A stretch of DNA of 64,000 nucleotides from Apostichopus japonicus (GCF_037975245.1 NC_092562.1:17497521-17561520); one strand, 5' to 3'; shown: positions 1 through 12,900, counted from the first letter of the stretch. Notes: generated from the sequence alone by a model not told the origin. A program made the numbers and translations.

Positions 1-1306
1 TATCTCAGTCCAAACAGTGGCGCGATGGCTTGGCGCACTGTACGAGCTGATGATCGAGACTCTCTTTTGCATCCCTGGTTCGAACCCCGGGTGATGACGT
101 CTTTTGCCGATCTTTTACAGCAAGTGCCTACACGGGGAGCTGTAAGTATTAGTTAATCCACCTAATATCTCAGTCCAAACAGTGGCGCGATGGCTTGGCG
201 CACTGTACGAGCTGATGATCGAGACTCTCTTTTGCATCCCTGGTTCGAACCCCGGGTGATGACGTCTTTTGCCGATCTTTTACAGCAAGTGCCTACACGG
301 GGAGCTGTAAGTATTAGTTAATCCACCTAATATCTCAGTCCAAACAGTGGCGCGATGGCTTGGCGCACTGTACGAGCTGATGATCGAGACTCTCTTTTGC
401 ATCCCTGGTTCGAACCCCGGGTGATGACGTCTTTTGCCGATCTTTTACAGCAAGTGCCTACACGGGGAGCTGTAAGTATTAGTTAATCCACCTAATATCT
501 CAGTCCAAACAGTGGCGCGATGGCTTGGCGCACTGTACGAGCTGATGATCGAGACTCTCTTTTGCATCCCTGGTTCGAACCCCGGGTGATGACGTCTTTT
601 GCCGATCTTTTACAGCAAGTGCCTACACGGGGAGCTGTAAGTATTAGTTAATCCACCTAATATCTCAGTCCAAACAGTGGCGCGATGGCTTGGCGCACTG
701 TACGAGCTGATGATCGAGACTCTCTTTTGCATCCCTGGTTCGAACCCCGGGTGATGACGTCTTTTGCCGATCTTTTACAGCAAGTGCCTACACGGGGAGC
801 TGTAAGTATTAGTTAATCCACCTAATATCTCAGTCCAAACAGTGGCGCGATGGCTTGGCGCACTGTACGAGCTGATGATCGAGACTCTCTTTTGCATCCC
901 TGGTTCGAACCCCGGGTGATGACGTCTTTTGCCGATCTTTTACAGCAAGTGCCTACACGGGGAGCTGTAAGTATTAGTTAATCCACCTAATATCTCAGTC
1001 CAAACAGTGGCGCGATGGCTTGGCGCACTGTACGAGCTGATGATCGAGACTCTCTTTTGCATCCCTGGTTCGAACCCCGGGTGATGACGTCTTTTGCCGA
1101 TCTTTTACAGCAAGTGCCTACACGGGGAGCTGTAAGTATTAGTTAATCCACCTAATATCTCAGTCCAAACAGTGGCGCGATGGCTTGGCGCACTGTACGA
1201 GCTGATGATCGAGACTCTCTTTTGCATCCCTGGTTCGAACCCCGGGTGATGACGTCTTTTGCCGATCTTTTACAGCAAGTGCCTACACGGGGAGCTTAAT
1301 TGGCCT
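1..1306 (+). repeat. 165-bp tandem repeat with tRNA-like Pol III promoter, 8 units
   Basis: Units start at 1, 166, 331, 496, 661, 826, 991 and 1156; the last is slightly short. The copies look essentially identical, so the array is young or homogenised, and it may continue beyond the left edge. In unit 1 an A-box-like TGGCGCGATGG lies at 18-28 and a B box GGTTCGAACC at 77-86. GCGC and GCGC around the A-box loop could form a 4-bp D stem. T4 runs follow at 102-105 and 113-116. I could not fold a proper anticodon or T stem (the T stem has a T-C mismatch), and a TTTT at 65-68 would tend to stop Pol III early. It is best read as a tRNA-derived satellite rather than functional tRNA genes. Confidence 0.85.
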
Positions 1307-1853
1307 AATATCTCAGTTTCAGTCAAATTATATTCGACGACATAGTGAATTATCAAAAAAAATTACAGCCCTTTAGGCGTTCCATAGGAAACGATTTGAC
1401 AAGTCTATGTTCCTATGGTAGTATACGCCCAGTCATGTGGTCTCTTAGTCTAGATAGAAGTTTTCACTAGCTAAACGCTACCCATCACCGCATAGCTGAC
1501 AAGTTGGCCTTTCATGGCACTATCAATTTTCCGTATCATGACCATGTAGATTTTTTGCTTTCCGAGCCGGAACTTTTCGTCACTTGTAAACAAACCTCTT
1601 CACTCATTGGTAAACAAATTTCCTACGCTGCTCCTGGGAGGCCTTAAGGGGTCTAAAATTGCCTCAATTGACCCAATTTTCTCACCACATGTACTTCAAT
1701 TGATGCTTTTCAACATGCAAGCCATAAAAAACTAGATTATGATTGATAACAGGTCACAAAAGATGTTCCCCCGCTGCTTTTTGGCACTTTTCCTGAAGGC
1801 GAACAATCGGGCGGATTGATATAGACTCTAATAAGAGTATGCCACCATAACGC
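1307..1853. other. Non-coding stretch with one hairpin
   Basis: I see no gene here. An imperfect inverted repeat lies at about 1378-1438: GGCGT and CCATAGGAA on the left, TTCCTATGG and ACGCC on the right. Confidence 0.5.
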
Positions 1854-1862
1854 GGATCGCAA

Positions 1863-2723
1863 GGAAGCCACTAAATACTAACCCGCGTAGCGGTTCGGTT
1901 CATCGGTAAGGATCCCGAGCGAGAATGATCTCACCAGACGTCACAGTCTTGCATAACTACGTAGATGCACATGTTGTACATTTCACGTGTATAGTGCGGG
2001 TACGAGCTCATGTAACAGGTACGAATTGCCGGGCCAAGTCCCGCTCGCGAAAGAGGGGAAAATAGGAGACAAGTAGGCCTACACAAATATATCCAAACGT
2101 TTCACGGTTTATTCTTGACATTTTAAGTTAACAAATGTATATAAGAAAGCTGCAATAAAGTACTGTTGTATTTATCTTTATATCTCAAGTATAACAGGTC
2201 TCACAAGTTATTACATAGAATCAACTAACCTCCTAGACCTGGTTGTGTACAAATATCAAATTTAAAAGCTGCAAAATTCACTTCAAACGTTTAGATCTAT
2301 CTTTAATTCAAATAACAGGTCTCACAAGTTATTACATAGAGTCAACTAACCTCTAAGACCTGGTTGTGTACATATATCATTTTAAAAACTGCAAGTACCG
2401 TTTAAAACCGCTATTATATCTATCTCTATCTCGTAGCAGGCCTCACAAGTTGTTACATAGAGTCAACTAACCTCCAAGACCTGGTTGTGTACATATATCA
2501 TTTTAAAAACTTCAAGTACCGTTTCAAACCGCTATTATATCTATCTCTATCTCGAGTAGCAGGTCTCACAAGTTATTACATAGAATCAACTAACTTCCGA
2601 GACCTGGGCAAAATAACGTTATTCGGGAACCGAGAGCGCCGAGCACAGTTGCACCCGAAACCGAGTTCCGAGGGCACTCGAAATGGTCCGACCCGCTGTA
2701 GGGGTTAGTATTTAGTGGCTTCC
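1863..2723. mobile_element. 861-bp TIR element with 9-bp target duplication (MULE-like, non-autonomous)
   Basis: The left end starts GGAAGCCACTAAATACTAAC and the right end is its exact reverse complement. The match is perfect for 22 bp and imperfect to about 42 bp. The 9 bases GGATCGCAA directly flank both ends (1854-1862 and 2724-2732), which is a clean target-site duplication. No transposase is encoded. A 9-bp duplication with long TIRs is typical of Mutator-like elements; that superfamily assignment is inference. The core carries four tandem units of about 121 bp. Confidence 0.8.
2170..2609. repeat. ~121-bp tandem repeat, 4 units, inside the TIR element
   Basis: Units are marked by CAGGTCTCACAAGTTATTAC-type starts at 2195, 2316, 2437 and 2560. 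Each unit can form a hairpin: CAGGTCT pairs with AGACCTG about 40 bp downstream. A 73-codon open frame overlapping this region is a by-product of the repeat. Confidence 0.85.
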
Positions 2724-2752
2724 GGATCGCAAAGTTACCAACCTGAAGCTAT

Positions 2753-3052
2753 CCCAGGATTCATCACAGGATTCATCCCAGGATTCATCACAGGATTCAT
2801 CCCAGGATTGAGATTCATCACAGGATTCATCCCAGGATTAAGATTTATCACAGGACTCATCCCAGGATTCATCAGAGGATTTATCCCATGATTCAGATTC
2901 ATCACAGGATTCATCCCAGGATACATCATAGGATTCGTTCCAGGATTCAGATTTATCCCAGGATTCATCACAGGATTCATCACAGGATTCATCCCAGGAT
3001 TCAGATTAATCCCAGAATTCATCCCAGGATTCAGATTTATCACCAGATTCAT
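2753..3052. repeat. 12-bp minisatellite (CAGGATTCATCC-like)
   Basis: About 300 bp of degenerate 12-bp units alternating CAGGATTCATCC and CAGGATTCATCA, with some insertions of AGATT. The open frames on both strands translate to short peptide repeats and are not genes. Confidence 0.9.
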
Positions 3053-3654
3053 TCACCGGAGTTATTAATGCAGCGGGATGTTCGTCGAAAAGTTCTTTCA
3101 TTTTCATACTTCGTGACGCACATTGGGGGGGGGGGGGTGGAAAAATGAAGTCACCGAAGCTCCAGGAGGAATTGTCAGGAGCAACTCATTAGTTTATCAC
3201 AACAGAATGACTTGGCCTTTGAAGAGAAATTTGGCTAAAATTCGCCAATTGTTTTCGTTAATCGGATAATACATGGACTGGTTCCACGAAATCCCATTCT
3301 GTGCACTGGTGTACTGCAGCTATAACAATGTAGCGTTTAGTTCCATTTCGTGGTAAAACTAAAGACTTTTTCTTGGTGACTTATCTTTAAACTTATAGTA
3401 CCATATGGCGATTTATGGAGTATTTGGAATCATCAAACGTTGTATTGCATAAGGCTGGTAGGCTCATGATCTTGATACTTCCAGAGGTTCAACCAACTTT
3501 CCCAGCAGTTGCTGTGGTAGGTAAGAATTATTTAAGATGAATGACTTTGTTTATTTATTTCCAACCACTAAGTAACCAAAGAGTCTTTAAACATGCTTTG
3601 TTTTCGTCTAGTTATAATCAGTCTTCTTTGCACTCATTACTTTGCTAGGATATA
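3053..3654. other. No gene seen
   Basis: Unique-looking AT-rich sequence with a G homopolymer run near 3125-3137. No exon with splice sites or recognisable protein was found. Confidence 0.4.
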
Positions 3655-4618
3655 TAGTGAAGGTTTCATAATTGACACACTCCCGCAATTGACGCACCTC
3701 CAAATAGATTACTAGTGCGTTACAGAAGGGAACCTAAACTTTTTGCAGCGAAGCAGAGTTATATATTCCATGAATTTGAATCCATTACAGATATGTGCTG
3801 ATCAAATTGTGTTTTTTTAAAAGCCTTCCCCCAGTTTTGCAAGTTTCTTGGTATTTGAAAATGTTACTCCCTAAAAATAACCAAAATTACCTTAATATGA
3901 TACCACTACTCTCTGAGACTGACCTGTCAGAGCTTAGCAGCTCAGAGCAAAGCAAACAGCATCAAAAGTCAATAAATGTATACTTAGGCCAACATTACAG
4001 TTAGCTTATTGATGAATGCGTCAGTGTAGGCGGGGGTATGAAAGAACTTGACACGGAATACATTTTGTGGCCTAATTCTGCTTCAGTGTACGATGCGTAG
4101 TCACAAAAAATAAATACTTTGAGATCATTTCAACTTTGAGGAACTACACATATAAAAATCTCATACAGTTGAGTGATTTGTACTTTTCGTTGATAAACAT
4201 TATTAATCAAATCATTAAAGGGTGTGAAGACTCATGCAAAAAGAAACGTCTAATGCCGGTAATCTGACCTAGTTTCGAATGAGGTGTAACAGAAGTGTTA
4301 GACACCACTATTGATCCTAGAAAATACACACACACAGCTTGCTACCATCGGTAATTGGACACAAATGTACAGTCAGTATGTACAGCTGCGGTCAATACCC
4401 ACAGCACAGTGTATAAACGATACAGCGATGGACATCTTAGGTCCGGCTAAAAAATAAATAACAAGGTATCATGTTTCATTTTTGTCTGCATTTTGTAGCT
4501 ACACAAACAAAAGGTCACTTGCAAGCAACATAAAGTTAACTTTTTCAGATGGCTGCACTCGGTCTGGGGGGACTCTTCAATGCCTTTTAGGTGCGTCAAT
4601 TATGAGCCCACCATGCTA
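3655..4618. mobile_element. TIR element, TTGACGCAC family, copy 1
   Basis: The left end contains GTTTCATAATTGAC and the right end is its inverse (GTCAATTATGAGC). A second TTGACGCACC lies just inside the left end. Flanking TA dinucleotides would fit a TA target duplication (Tc1/mariner-like), but this is inference. Two other copies occur at 27782-28205 and 44309-44910 and share long internal blocks, including one running from TGAATCCATT to TATGAAAGAACTTG. Compared with the 602-bp copy, this one carries extra sequence towards its right side. It has no coding capacity. Confidence 0.75.
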
Positions 4619-6760
4619 CTACTGCGCAGATTGATAACATTTGTCTCAATTAACAAGTTTGCCCTTGGAAGCTAAAGAAGTAAAGAGTAAATATTTGATT
4701 GTTCATCTTGTTAGAGATTCCTTTAAAAGACCTACTGTACTATGTTGGCCCCAATTTTAATATGTTCTTTCGCTTTGTGAATGTATATTGTTACGTTGGG
4801 GTGTGCTCCGGCTCAATTAGTTTGGGCTCCGTTATTAAATAAGTATAATGAACAACAGATAAAGAGAAACTCCAGACATAGATATAATTGTATAGTATAT
4901 GAGCTTTATTGCTGGAGTGTATCTGAAGTACAGTCTCTGAAGTCTGGAATCTTAGTCTTTTACATATTAAAAAACAACAGTACAGTATTTAAGTCATTTC
5001 AACTTCCTGTGAGGGGGCAATAACCTCTCTGTGACATAAACTCTTGGTCTTACTTATAATTACTAAGGCACATGGAGATGACTATGACTAACCTTATTTG
5101 TAATACACATGAGATGCAACAGGTTGTCATCTGTGTTTAAGCATGAGTATTTCATGGAATTAAGACAAAGGGGGCTTCTACGAATATGATGTGGGTGTAG
5201 GGTGAATATGTCATGAACAGGAAGTAAGCAGTTACTCTTAAGACAAAGAGGCATGGAAGCAAATGTTTAAAGTAATATGATGGGGATATGACTACATACT
5301 ACATTACAATATGCAAAACTCCATGGCAATGGTTTTAGAATGGCATATTCAGCAGGAACTGCTTCTTGTGTAAATATCTTGGTTTTACCATCATTAGCTA
5401 TGTGGCCTTAAGAAAGTAAACTTAAGCAGACTTAGAAAAAACAATAAATGTTGTTTCTTGGCTGATTAGGTAAATAATTCAATGAGAGATTGAGCACAAA
5501 GTATTTGCAGTGTTAATTACCCCCTTATGAACTGACATGACATTCACAGCAACAACCAGCCTGCAAGTCAGATCCTACGGGAGATGAAAACGCCTTGAAA
5601 TGCTACATGTTAATTTCATCTCAAACCGAAGAGCAAATTCGCAAGTTCACTGTCATAGCACATGGTAGAACAACTTTTGATTTTCTCGTTAAATGTCACT
5701 CCCTGAGCGGTGAGCAACATCATATAGCAACCTATTTGTTGCCAAGAGTTTCAATGTTTTTCTAATTTTATGATGTTTTTACCTAATACTAATTGAATAG
5801 CATATTATGATGTTAGGTAAGTGGTTGTCTGGTTGATCAACTTCAAAATATAATCATACTACATAAGCCAGCTTCCTAGGCTAAATAATGTTTATCATTA
5901 ATTGTGACAAAAATGTTTTAAAAAGGAAGCACTGCTAGCTAACATGTTTGTTACTTGCAATGGTACACTGGGAATGCAATAGGGCACAAGAAACTAGGGT
6001 TGCAGAAAATTAGGCAGACATGACATGAAATGCCCCTTACAGAAATTGACACAAATTATGCAGCCTTGCATCCAATGATAATCATTTGAGTCAACAAATC
6101 CACTGTCTCTGATTTCCTGGCTATGAGTCTTATCTGTCTAAGAAGGTATAAATCTTTCTTTGGAATGACAGTAACATAATATTTAATCACTCTGCAAAGA
6201 AGCCAACTCTGAAGTTATCCCAGCATAATTAAAAAGTGGTCTTGCCTGGCCATGCAATTTGTGTACACAAGAGTGATAAGCACCCAGCTTTACAGCTGGA
6301 AGTGTGAACTCCAATATCAACTTTCTGCTGAAAACCAGAGTTGTGGCCTATATATCAGGAATTCAAGAGTGTTCAATTCTGTAAGGGTCACTTTCATAGC
6401 ATGTGTAGTATAATTGCACTAGCCTAGTTCTCTGTGTTAGGGAGAGTTGTGCGGTATGTGGTTACTGTAAGTGAAATTCTTACAGTGTGGACACTGGCAT
6501 TTGAAGTTACTTGTGTTCACAAAATGGTTAACACTTGGGAATGATTTAAACGGCTTGAGTTTACATGGTTCTATTGCTTTTGATTTCTCTTTTGCTAACT
6601 GTTTCGGCAATTTTACAAATCTGTTCAGGTGATGCAGAATTTATTTTGCAGTTGGTTCAATTCCACCAACAGAAATGACTCAGCCATACAGTTTCAAGAA
6701 GGAATACAAAGACATAAACATGTATATACCGATAACCGACAGTGAAACAGTTAGTTTCGC
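4619..6760. other. No gene seen
   Basis: About 2.1 kb of AT-rich DNA. The open frames are short, lack splice context and give no recognisable protein. Confidence 0.4.
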
Positions 6761-6761
6761 A

Positions 6762-7375
6762 CATGGGCGGCAATCATGAGGGAGGGGGGGAGGGACGGGG
6801 ACAAGTCTCCCCCAATATTTTAGGTAGGGGATATAGTATATAATATCCCACCAATATTTGGTGGCATAGTTTATTTTGTGTGGCTATGAATAGAAAATAA
6901 TGCGTGACATTATTTATCCAAATCATATTTGGCGGTGGCGAAACCTTCATCCAACACATGCTGCATGAGGTAAGTGACACTTTGAGGTCGTTTCTTTGAT
7001 CTGTGACCGTATAGTTGCCACTCATCATTATTATCATGTCTGTACATCTATTGTGTATGAGTGTACAGTAAGTATCTGTTCGTACACTCATATATATGAT
7101 CCACATCGATATGGGTTCCCTATTTAATTTCTTTTTTATGTTTTTACGATATTGTTAGTAATTTCAAAAGAGAAAATGCTGAAGATGCAATTTACAAGGC
7201 CTGGGAAGTGCCATTTACAGCGATCTGGGAGGCATTTTCAGCCAAAATTTTCTTGTACGCTTCGCTCCAAAAATGGTGGCGCTAAGCTTAGATAGTTTTC
7301 AATGCCGTATCTACGGCTGTGATAGTTTGCCTACAGTTTCGCCCCTCCCTTGGCAAATTCCTGGCTACGCGCCTG
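6762..7375. mobile_element. Decayed hAT-like MITE related to the 36266-36818 element
   Basis: The right half (about 7195-7375) matches the core of the MITEs at 36.6 kb and, more distantly, 37.3, 39.3 and 50.8 kb. It holds a GGCCTGGGAAGTG block, TACGCT, GGTGGCGC and a terminal CTGGCTACGCGCCTG. The left end is diverged and I could not define a target duplication, so the left limit is approximate. Confidence 0.5.
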
Positions 7376-7454
7376 AAACCGAAACAAAGCGAAATTTTGT
7401 TCCCCGCTTAAATTGGGCTTAGTGATGAAATTTGATAACCAAAAAAAAAAAAAT

Positions 7455-7456
<2 letters not shown>

Positions 7457-7519
<63 letters not shown>
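7457..7519. repeat. (AT)n microsatellite
   Basis: About 31 uninterrupted AT units, preceded by a run of 13 A. Confidence 0.97.
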
Positions 7520-7523
<4 letters not shown>

Positions 7524-8090
7524 AAAGAGAAAATGAATCTCTAAATTTATTGGTGTTTAGTGTACATGCTGTACACTCGTCTTTCTTCTGACGCAGTAGT
7601 TTGATTTGATTTATTTATTTGTTTTTCACGTGTAAATTTACAGTGTGAAGGAAGTCTTCCAAAAAGCGTACAACAGCTTAACAAACAGTTTGGTTGGTTT
7701 GGTTGTTTAGTTTCCGTGCACAGGTGCTATGTAGTCACCGCTTTTCTTAGCAAGTTTTTTTTTTTTTTTGTATATCATAATGTCACGTGACAATACAGGC
7801 TGCTATGCTGTTCTCCAGCTCCTTGGGCGTGACGAAAGCAGCATGTTTGTTTCATGACGTAAAATCCAAACGAATAAGCCATGGCACAATAATCATTTAA
7901 AACGTGCTAAACTTATATAATGTCGAAAAAGTAGGCCTATATAGAGCAAATTTGATTTCCAATCCGATGTCTATAGTTACAGATTTTGTCAATTATCTAA
8001 ATGACTGAATCAAGGATGTAATGTATATATTTAAATTTAACAGGAAACCCGATTGCGATGCTCCCTAATGCTAAAAATTTGGACGGGTCG

Positions 8091-8190
8091 GAGATTGATA
8101 GGACGGGAAGCGATAGGACGGGGAGCGATAGGACGGGGATCGATTGAACAAAGAGCGATTGGACGTTGAGCGAGTGGACGGGAGAAGCTC
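8091..8190. repeat. Short degenerate tandem repeat, ~16 bp unit
   Basis: Five to six units of the type GATAGGACGGGGAGC, becoming degenerate to the right. No gene. Confidence 0.75.
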
Positions 8191-8214
8191 TGTGCTCCCT
8201 CTGTATACTATGCT

Positions 8215-8245
8215 CAACGAGGTAAATGAATCATTTACCTCGTTG
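8215..8245. repeat. 31-bp perfect palindrome
   Basis: CAACGAGGTAAATGA is followed, after one central A, by its exact reverse complement. It could form a 15-bp hairpin. Function unknown. Confidence 0.9.
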
Positions 8246-8507
8246 ACTATGCTTTACGTAACATCGTTCAGGCTTAATTGTATAACGTTATTTTCAATTT
8301 ACTGCGTAGTAGTGTCATTCTTTTTATTTTCTTGACACCAGTTTGTTTTGATACTCCTAACTATAATAAAAGTTAAATACGGGGTACCGTTTCGAGACAA
8401 ATGTTGGTTATTTCCTTTCTACGTTGTTATTAAAGTTTAACAACTAACATGAACATTGATAGTGATTTTGTTTTTTGTAGGAATGAACATGATCAACCAA
8501 CACTCTA

Positions 8508-8653
8508 CCGTGCGTTTATCACACGGATAATGCAGGAACGGGAGCTCAACGCTATTGTTGGATGAACTACATACAGTACAGTAACTCTATACGGCTTCGT
8601 GCATTACTTGCGCCATACACCCGTTCGTGCATTATCCTGCGATGAAAACACGG
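8508..8653. mobile_element. 146-bp MITE with TA target duplication
   Basis: The ends are CCGTGCGTTTATCACACGG on the left and an inverted counterpart ending GATGAAAACACGG on the right. Matching inner blocks GGATAATGCANGAACGGG give imperfect TIRs of about 36 bp. TA flanks both sides (8506-8507 and 8654-8655). The size and TA duplication fit a Tc1/mariner-type MITE. Confidence 0.65.
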
Positions 8654-8655
8654 TA

Positions 8656-9794
8656 CTGAGACTGTTTTGGCTAACATCTAGTTATTTTAAAATGGTAACA
8701 TTTGCCCAAACTGTGTTACGTTAACCCGCGGATAGTTGAAATGAGCATGTTTCTCCTGCTTTAAATGAGTTATTTAGTCATGCTCATAATACCTGAGAGG
8801 TTTCACGTGACCGTGCATGCTGGTTTATACTCCATACTTGGGTAGTATGCTATAAACATTATGCGAGGGACAGGAGGACCGAGGTGTTTTGGGGCCTTCA
8901 CAAGCATTATTTAATTATTGTAGAAATTACGGTGGCCCAGATGAGACATGGAATTTTCGAACGTTTCATGTCATATGTATTACCTTCTTTAAACTGTCAA
9001 AGTTTTGAGTGTGTGACTTTCTATAGAAGAAAAGAAATAAGATCGCAAATTAGATGTATTGTGTGGTGAATGAAACGAACATTGATCATTTGTTTGCCAA
9101 ACACTCTTCTGCTAATACAATGGATCCAGTTGAATGATTTAGTACTGCCGTGTAGTAAATCCCTCGTTGACGAGTAACAAATAGAAACCTAGGCTTTGTA
9201 CTCATTTCCCCCATTTTTCTAAGTGAGCGGAGGTATGTCGGTGCATGTGGTGGGGCAGTAGCCCTCTCTGCCCTCCTGTGTACGTAAGTATATATGTGGT
9301 TGTAACGGCACCCCACATTTGGGGTATCAGAAATGTCGATGTTCAAAAGCTGCGAATATTTACCGGACATTCGCTGAAATGTTAACCATATTCAAGTTTT
9401 TTTTTTTTTTTCTACCACTCATCCATTTCCTTCCCGTGAAAATTCACCCTGATAGAAAATTAATATGTTGTTGTAAAGTTAGTGGCGCTATTTGTATTTG
9501 CCTAAATAATAATTGCCAAGGACATCTCTTTCTCTTTTCAATCAAGTTGGTTTGAAAAACTCACTGTGAAAACAAACTCTCCTATTTGTTTATTTGAAAT
9601 CTCGCTATGAATATCAGTCATTTAGACGGTTGTAGAAGCGAGATGTGTGAAGTAACTTTAACTCCATCCAAAAAAATTAAACAAATACCGCCATAGCACC
9701 CAATGATCGATTACCATTTCTCTGTGACGAAAACTGGACCGAATTTGCTTGATGTGGGGTTTTCGAACTTCAACTCGATCTCGAAGAGAAGAAA
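8656..9794. other. Upstream region of OXSM, no other gene seen
   Basis: The first OXSM coding exon follows. No TATA box in a convincing position and no separate gene was found. The transcription start and any untranslated exon cannot be placed from sequence alone. An in-frame TGA at 9750-9752 bounds the first coding frame upstream. Confidence 0.4.
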
Positions 9795-9939
9795 ATGAAG
9801 AAGACCGTAGTCGGGCCTGCATCTATATTTCTCTTCTGTAGCGCGAAAAGAACTTTAAATATTCCATTTAGAAGCCAAGGTAGCTCGAGTGGTATAGTGA
9901 GTGAAAGTGGTAGAGTGAGGGTTGGAGTAACAGGAATAG
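9795..9939 (+). CDS. OXSM: OXSM exon 1
   Basis: Encodes residues 1-48 and the first base of Gly49, ending VGVTGI before a GTAAGT donor. It contains the start ATG, the mitochondrial targeting region and the first strand of the synthase fold. Lys and Arg residues with few acids fit import into mitochondria. It was found by matching the phase and the conserved VTGIG-VVTPLG join to exon 2. Confidence 0.88.
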
Positions 9940-12900
9940 GTAAGTGGATTGTCATATTATCTCAATTATGAAGGTTACAGAGTTGTGCATGTACTAGATT
10001 CGCGACTAGGCCTAGCCTACTTAGATTGCTGTGTAGTAATAGCATGGTGTACGGTACTGTAACTTCGCGTGTTCCCTAAATTCGCGTTACTGTGTTATAC
10101 ATATGTAGTTGCACAAATAGTCAAATTGTAACCACTTTCATTCATAATTTCAATATACAAAGCATGAACAAATGCAGCCAAAACAAGGTATCATCAATTT
10201 TGTGATCTGAGACACTTTCATGGATTATTCCACAGAGTCAGGGAAATTTTTCCTTGCTTTGAGCAGTTTGACTCCCAACCTTTACAAGTATAAATTTTCT
10301 ATTTCCCGCGGAATCTGATCAACTAATTGATGAAATCACATAGCTGAATTGAAAGCACTAAGCCACCGAGCAAAGTAAGCTAGATGATAGATCGTGATCG
10401 CAGTTATCTTTTAAAATAACTTTAATGCTATTACTAAAGCGAATTTACAGTATAGGCCTACCATCATCTAGTATTTCTACCGGGAATTTACTGTCTTGGA
10501 TCGAGAATTGGCTTGGTAATAGGAAACAGAGGGTGGTAATTAAAGGCTGTGCTTCTTCTTGGCAGGACGTTACTAGTGGGGTTCCACAATGGTCTGTAGT
10601 GGGTCCCTTGTTGTTTGTTGCTATATAAATGACATCGACGGAGATATTTTGTGTATGTACAGCTAAAAAGTTTGCTGATGACACCAAATTGTATTCTGAG
10701 GTCTCTTCCAAAAACTATTATAAGAAGTTTCAAATGGATTTGTATCAGGTTTTTTCCCGGTCTCAGGGGTGGCAAATGCTTTTTAATATTGATAAATGCA
10801 ATGTAATGCACATTGGTAGTACAGTAACCAAAAGTTTATATACAATCTTAACGGTGTGGAGTTACAGTAGGTCTCTGTTGAAAGAGACCTAGGTATCTAC
10901 ATTGACTCATCTCTACAACCTTCTAAACATTGTCTTGAAGCTGCTAAAAGAGGTATATAATAGGGTTTTAGGTATGATCAAGAGGAACTTCAGTTTTCTG
11001 AAAGAGGACATCGTAGTTAGGCTTTATAAGCAGTTGATTAGGCCTCATCTGGAGAATGCTGTGCAGGCTTGGAACCCATATTTTGCTAAGGATAAGGAAA
11101 TACTTGAAAAGGTCCAGGGGAGGGCTACTAGGATGATTAGTTCCTTAAAGAGTGTTCCTTAGTATAGGCGGTGTTCTGTTGAATCTCACCACACTAGAGC
11201 TTAGGAGGTTACGTGGGGACTTGATCCAGGTTTTCAAGATTGTGTATGGTTTCGACAATTTATCCTTTACAGACTTTTTCATGTTTGCTAACAGTAGTTG
11301 TACCAGAGGTTATTGTCTTAAACTCCATAAGTCACATAGTAGGATTAATATTCAGCATAACTTTTTTTCTAATAGGGTTGTGAATGAGTGGAATGGTTTG
11401 CCTGAGAAAGTTTTACTTGCAAGTAGTGTCAATGGGTTTAAGAATGCTTTGGACAAGCACTTTAAGCATTGTAATCGGGTCTGAGTGTTTGTGTCTTCAG
11501 TTTTTCTTTTCTCTCTCTATAGGGTCCTTGATGGGGACTTGAGTGTCCCTCCTGATCCTTTTTTTCTACTAAACTAAACTAAACTAGTATTAGTAACCAG
11601 ACCCTGGAAGTGGAAATCATCACAAAGGATCACAAGGACTTAAATCAAAGCCCCCCCTCCAACACCCCCCCCCCCTTTCAGCACAAGTTTTTATCTGGTA
11701 TAAGAAGCTTTATGATCTTGGTGGAACTTCGGGGAGAATGTCAGACATCTCTTACCAAACCATGATCAGATGGTCACAGCTAAAAAGATAAAAATGCAGG
11801 GTAGTCTGCAATTTACAGTAGGTTAACACTGATAACTTACAGTGTCCAATTACAGTACAAAGTAATCACTTACCTGAATGTTATGATGACCAAACTTGTC
11901 AGAACTTGTTCATTTTTTGTTGTTGTCTGAAATCATTATTTTCATACCATCACAGTCTCTTGTGAATAATTTATATCTTCCAGGAGTTGTAACACCATTG
12001 GGGATTGGTGTCAGCAATGTATGGTCAAAATTACTTCAAGGCAAGAGTGGCATTGGATTGCTGAGTGGAGAAAAATATGAAGGAATACCAAGTAAAGTAG
12101 GTAAGATGTTTGAGGATGAAAGAACTGAACCATTTATTTCGTTTTCATGTCTTTTGTAGGTAGCCAAAACAACTTTGGCAAATCTTTTCACTGGTCACTG
12201 AGTTATTAGTATCCTCGATAGTTTGCAAATCGTGTTTAATCAGAATTCATGTCTATAATCAGTATGAAATCATGTTTGTCAATATTTACATTTCTACTCA
12301 ATGTAAATTTTTCGACAAAAAACGTTTTGTTATCAGTGATGATAATACCGGAGAGAATACCGTAGAGAATACAATGTGGTGTGCCACAAGGCTCTATTCT
12401 TGGTCCATTGTTTTTCATCCTTTATATCAATGACATTACCAAAGTTTTTGGTAAAGTTAAAGTTGTTTTGTTTGCTGACGACACAAATATCTTCTTCGTA
12501 CCACAATCGAGTACTTTATTTCATACTGAAGTATCAACTGAATAAAGACAAGTTCAGGGACTGGTTTGCTGGCAACAAATTATCATTGAATATTGATAAA
12601 ACAAACTATATAGTTTTTAATACTTCTTACAATTTTACATGGAATGCTGATATAACTATGGGCGGTCAACGACTACAACAAGTCAAAAGCACTAGATTTT
12701 TAGGCGTTTATATAGATCATAAACTTAAATGGTGTGAAGACATTACAACTGTCTGTAAAAAAGTTGCAAAAAACACTGGTGTTTTAGCTAAGCTTAAGCA
12801 TTATCTGCCACAACACATATTAAAGATTCTCTACCAGACATTAGTCCTGCCACATATTACGTATTGTTGTAACATATGGTGTGGTACTAGATATACCAAT

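Noticed and set aside
34-60. CTGATGA in each 165-bp unit as a hammerhead ribozyme core
   Set aside because: It is followed by TCGAGAC with no stem II and no GAAA, and no NUH site with a pairing stem I was found.
2735-3148. Asn-Pro-Gly-Met and Ile-His-Arg repeat frames
   Set aside because: They are translations of the 12-bp minisatellite on both strands.
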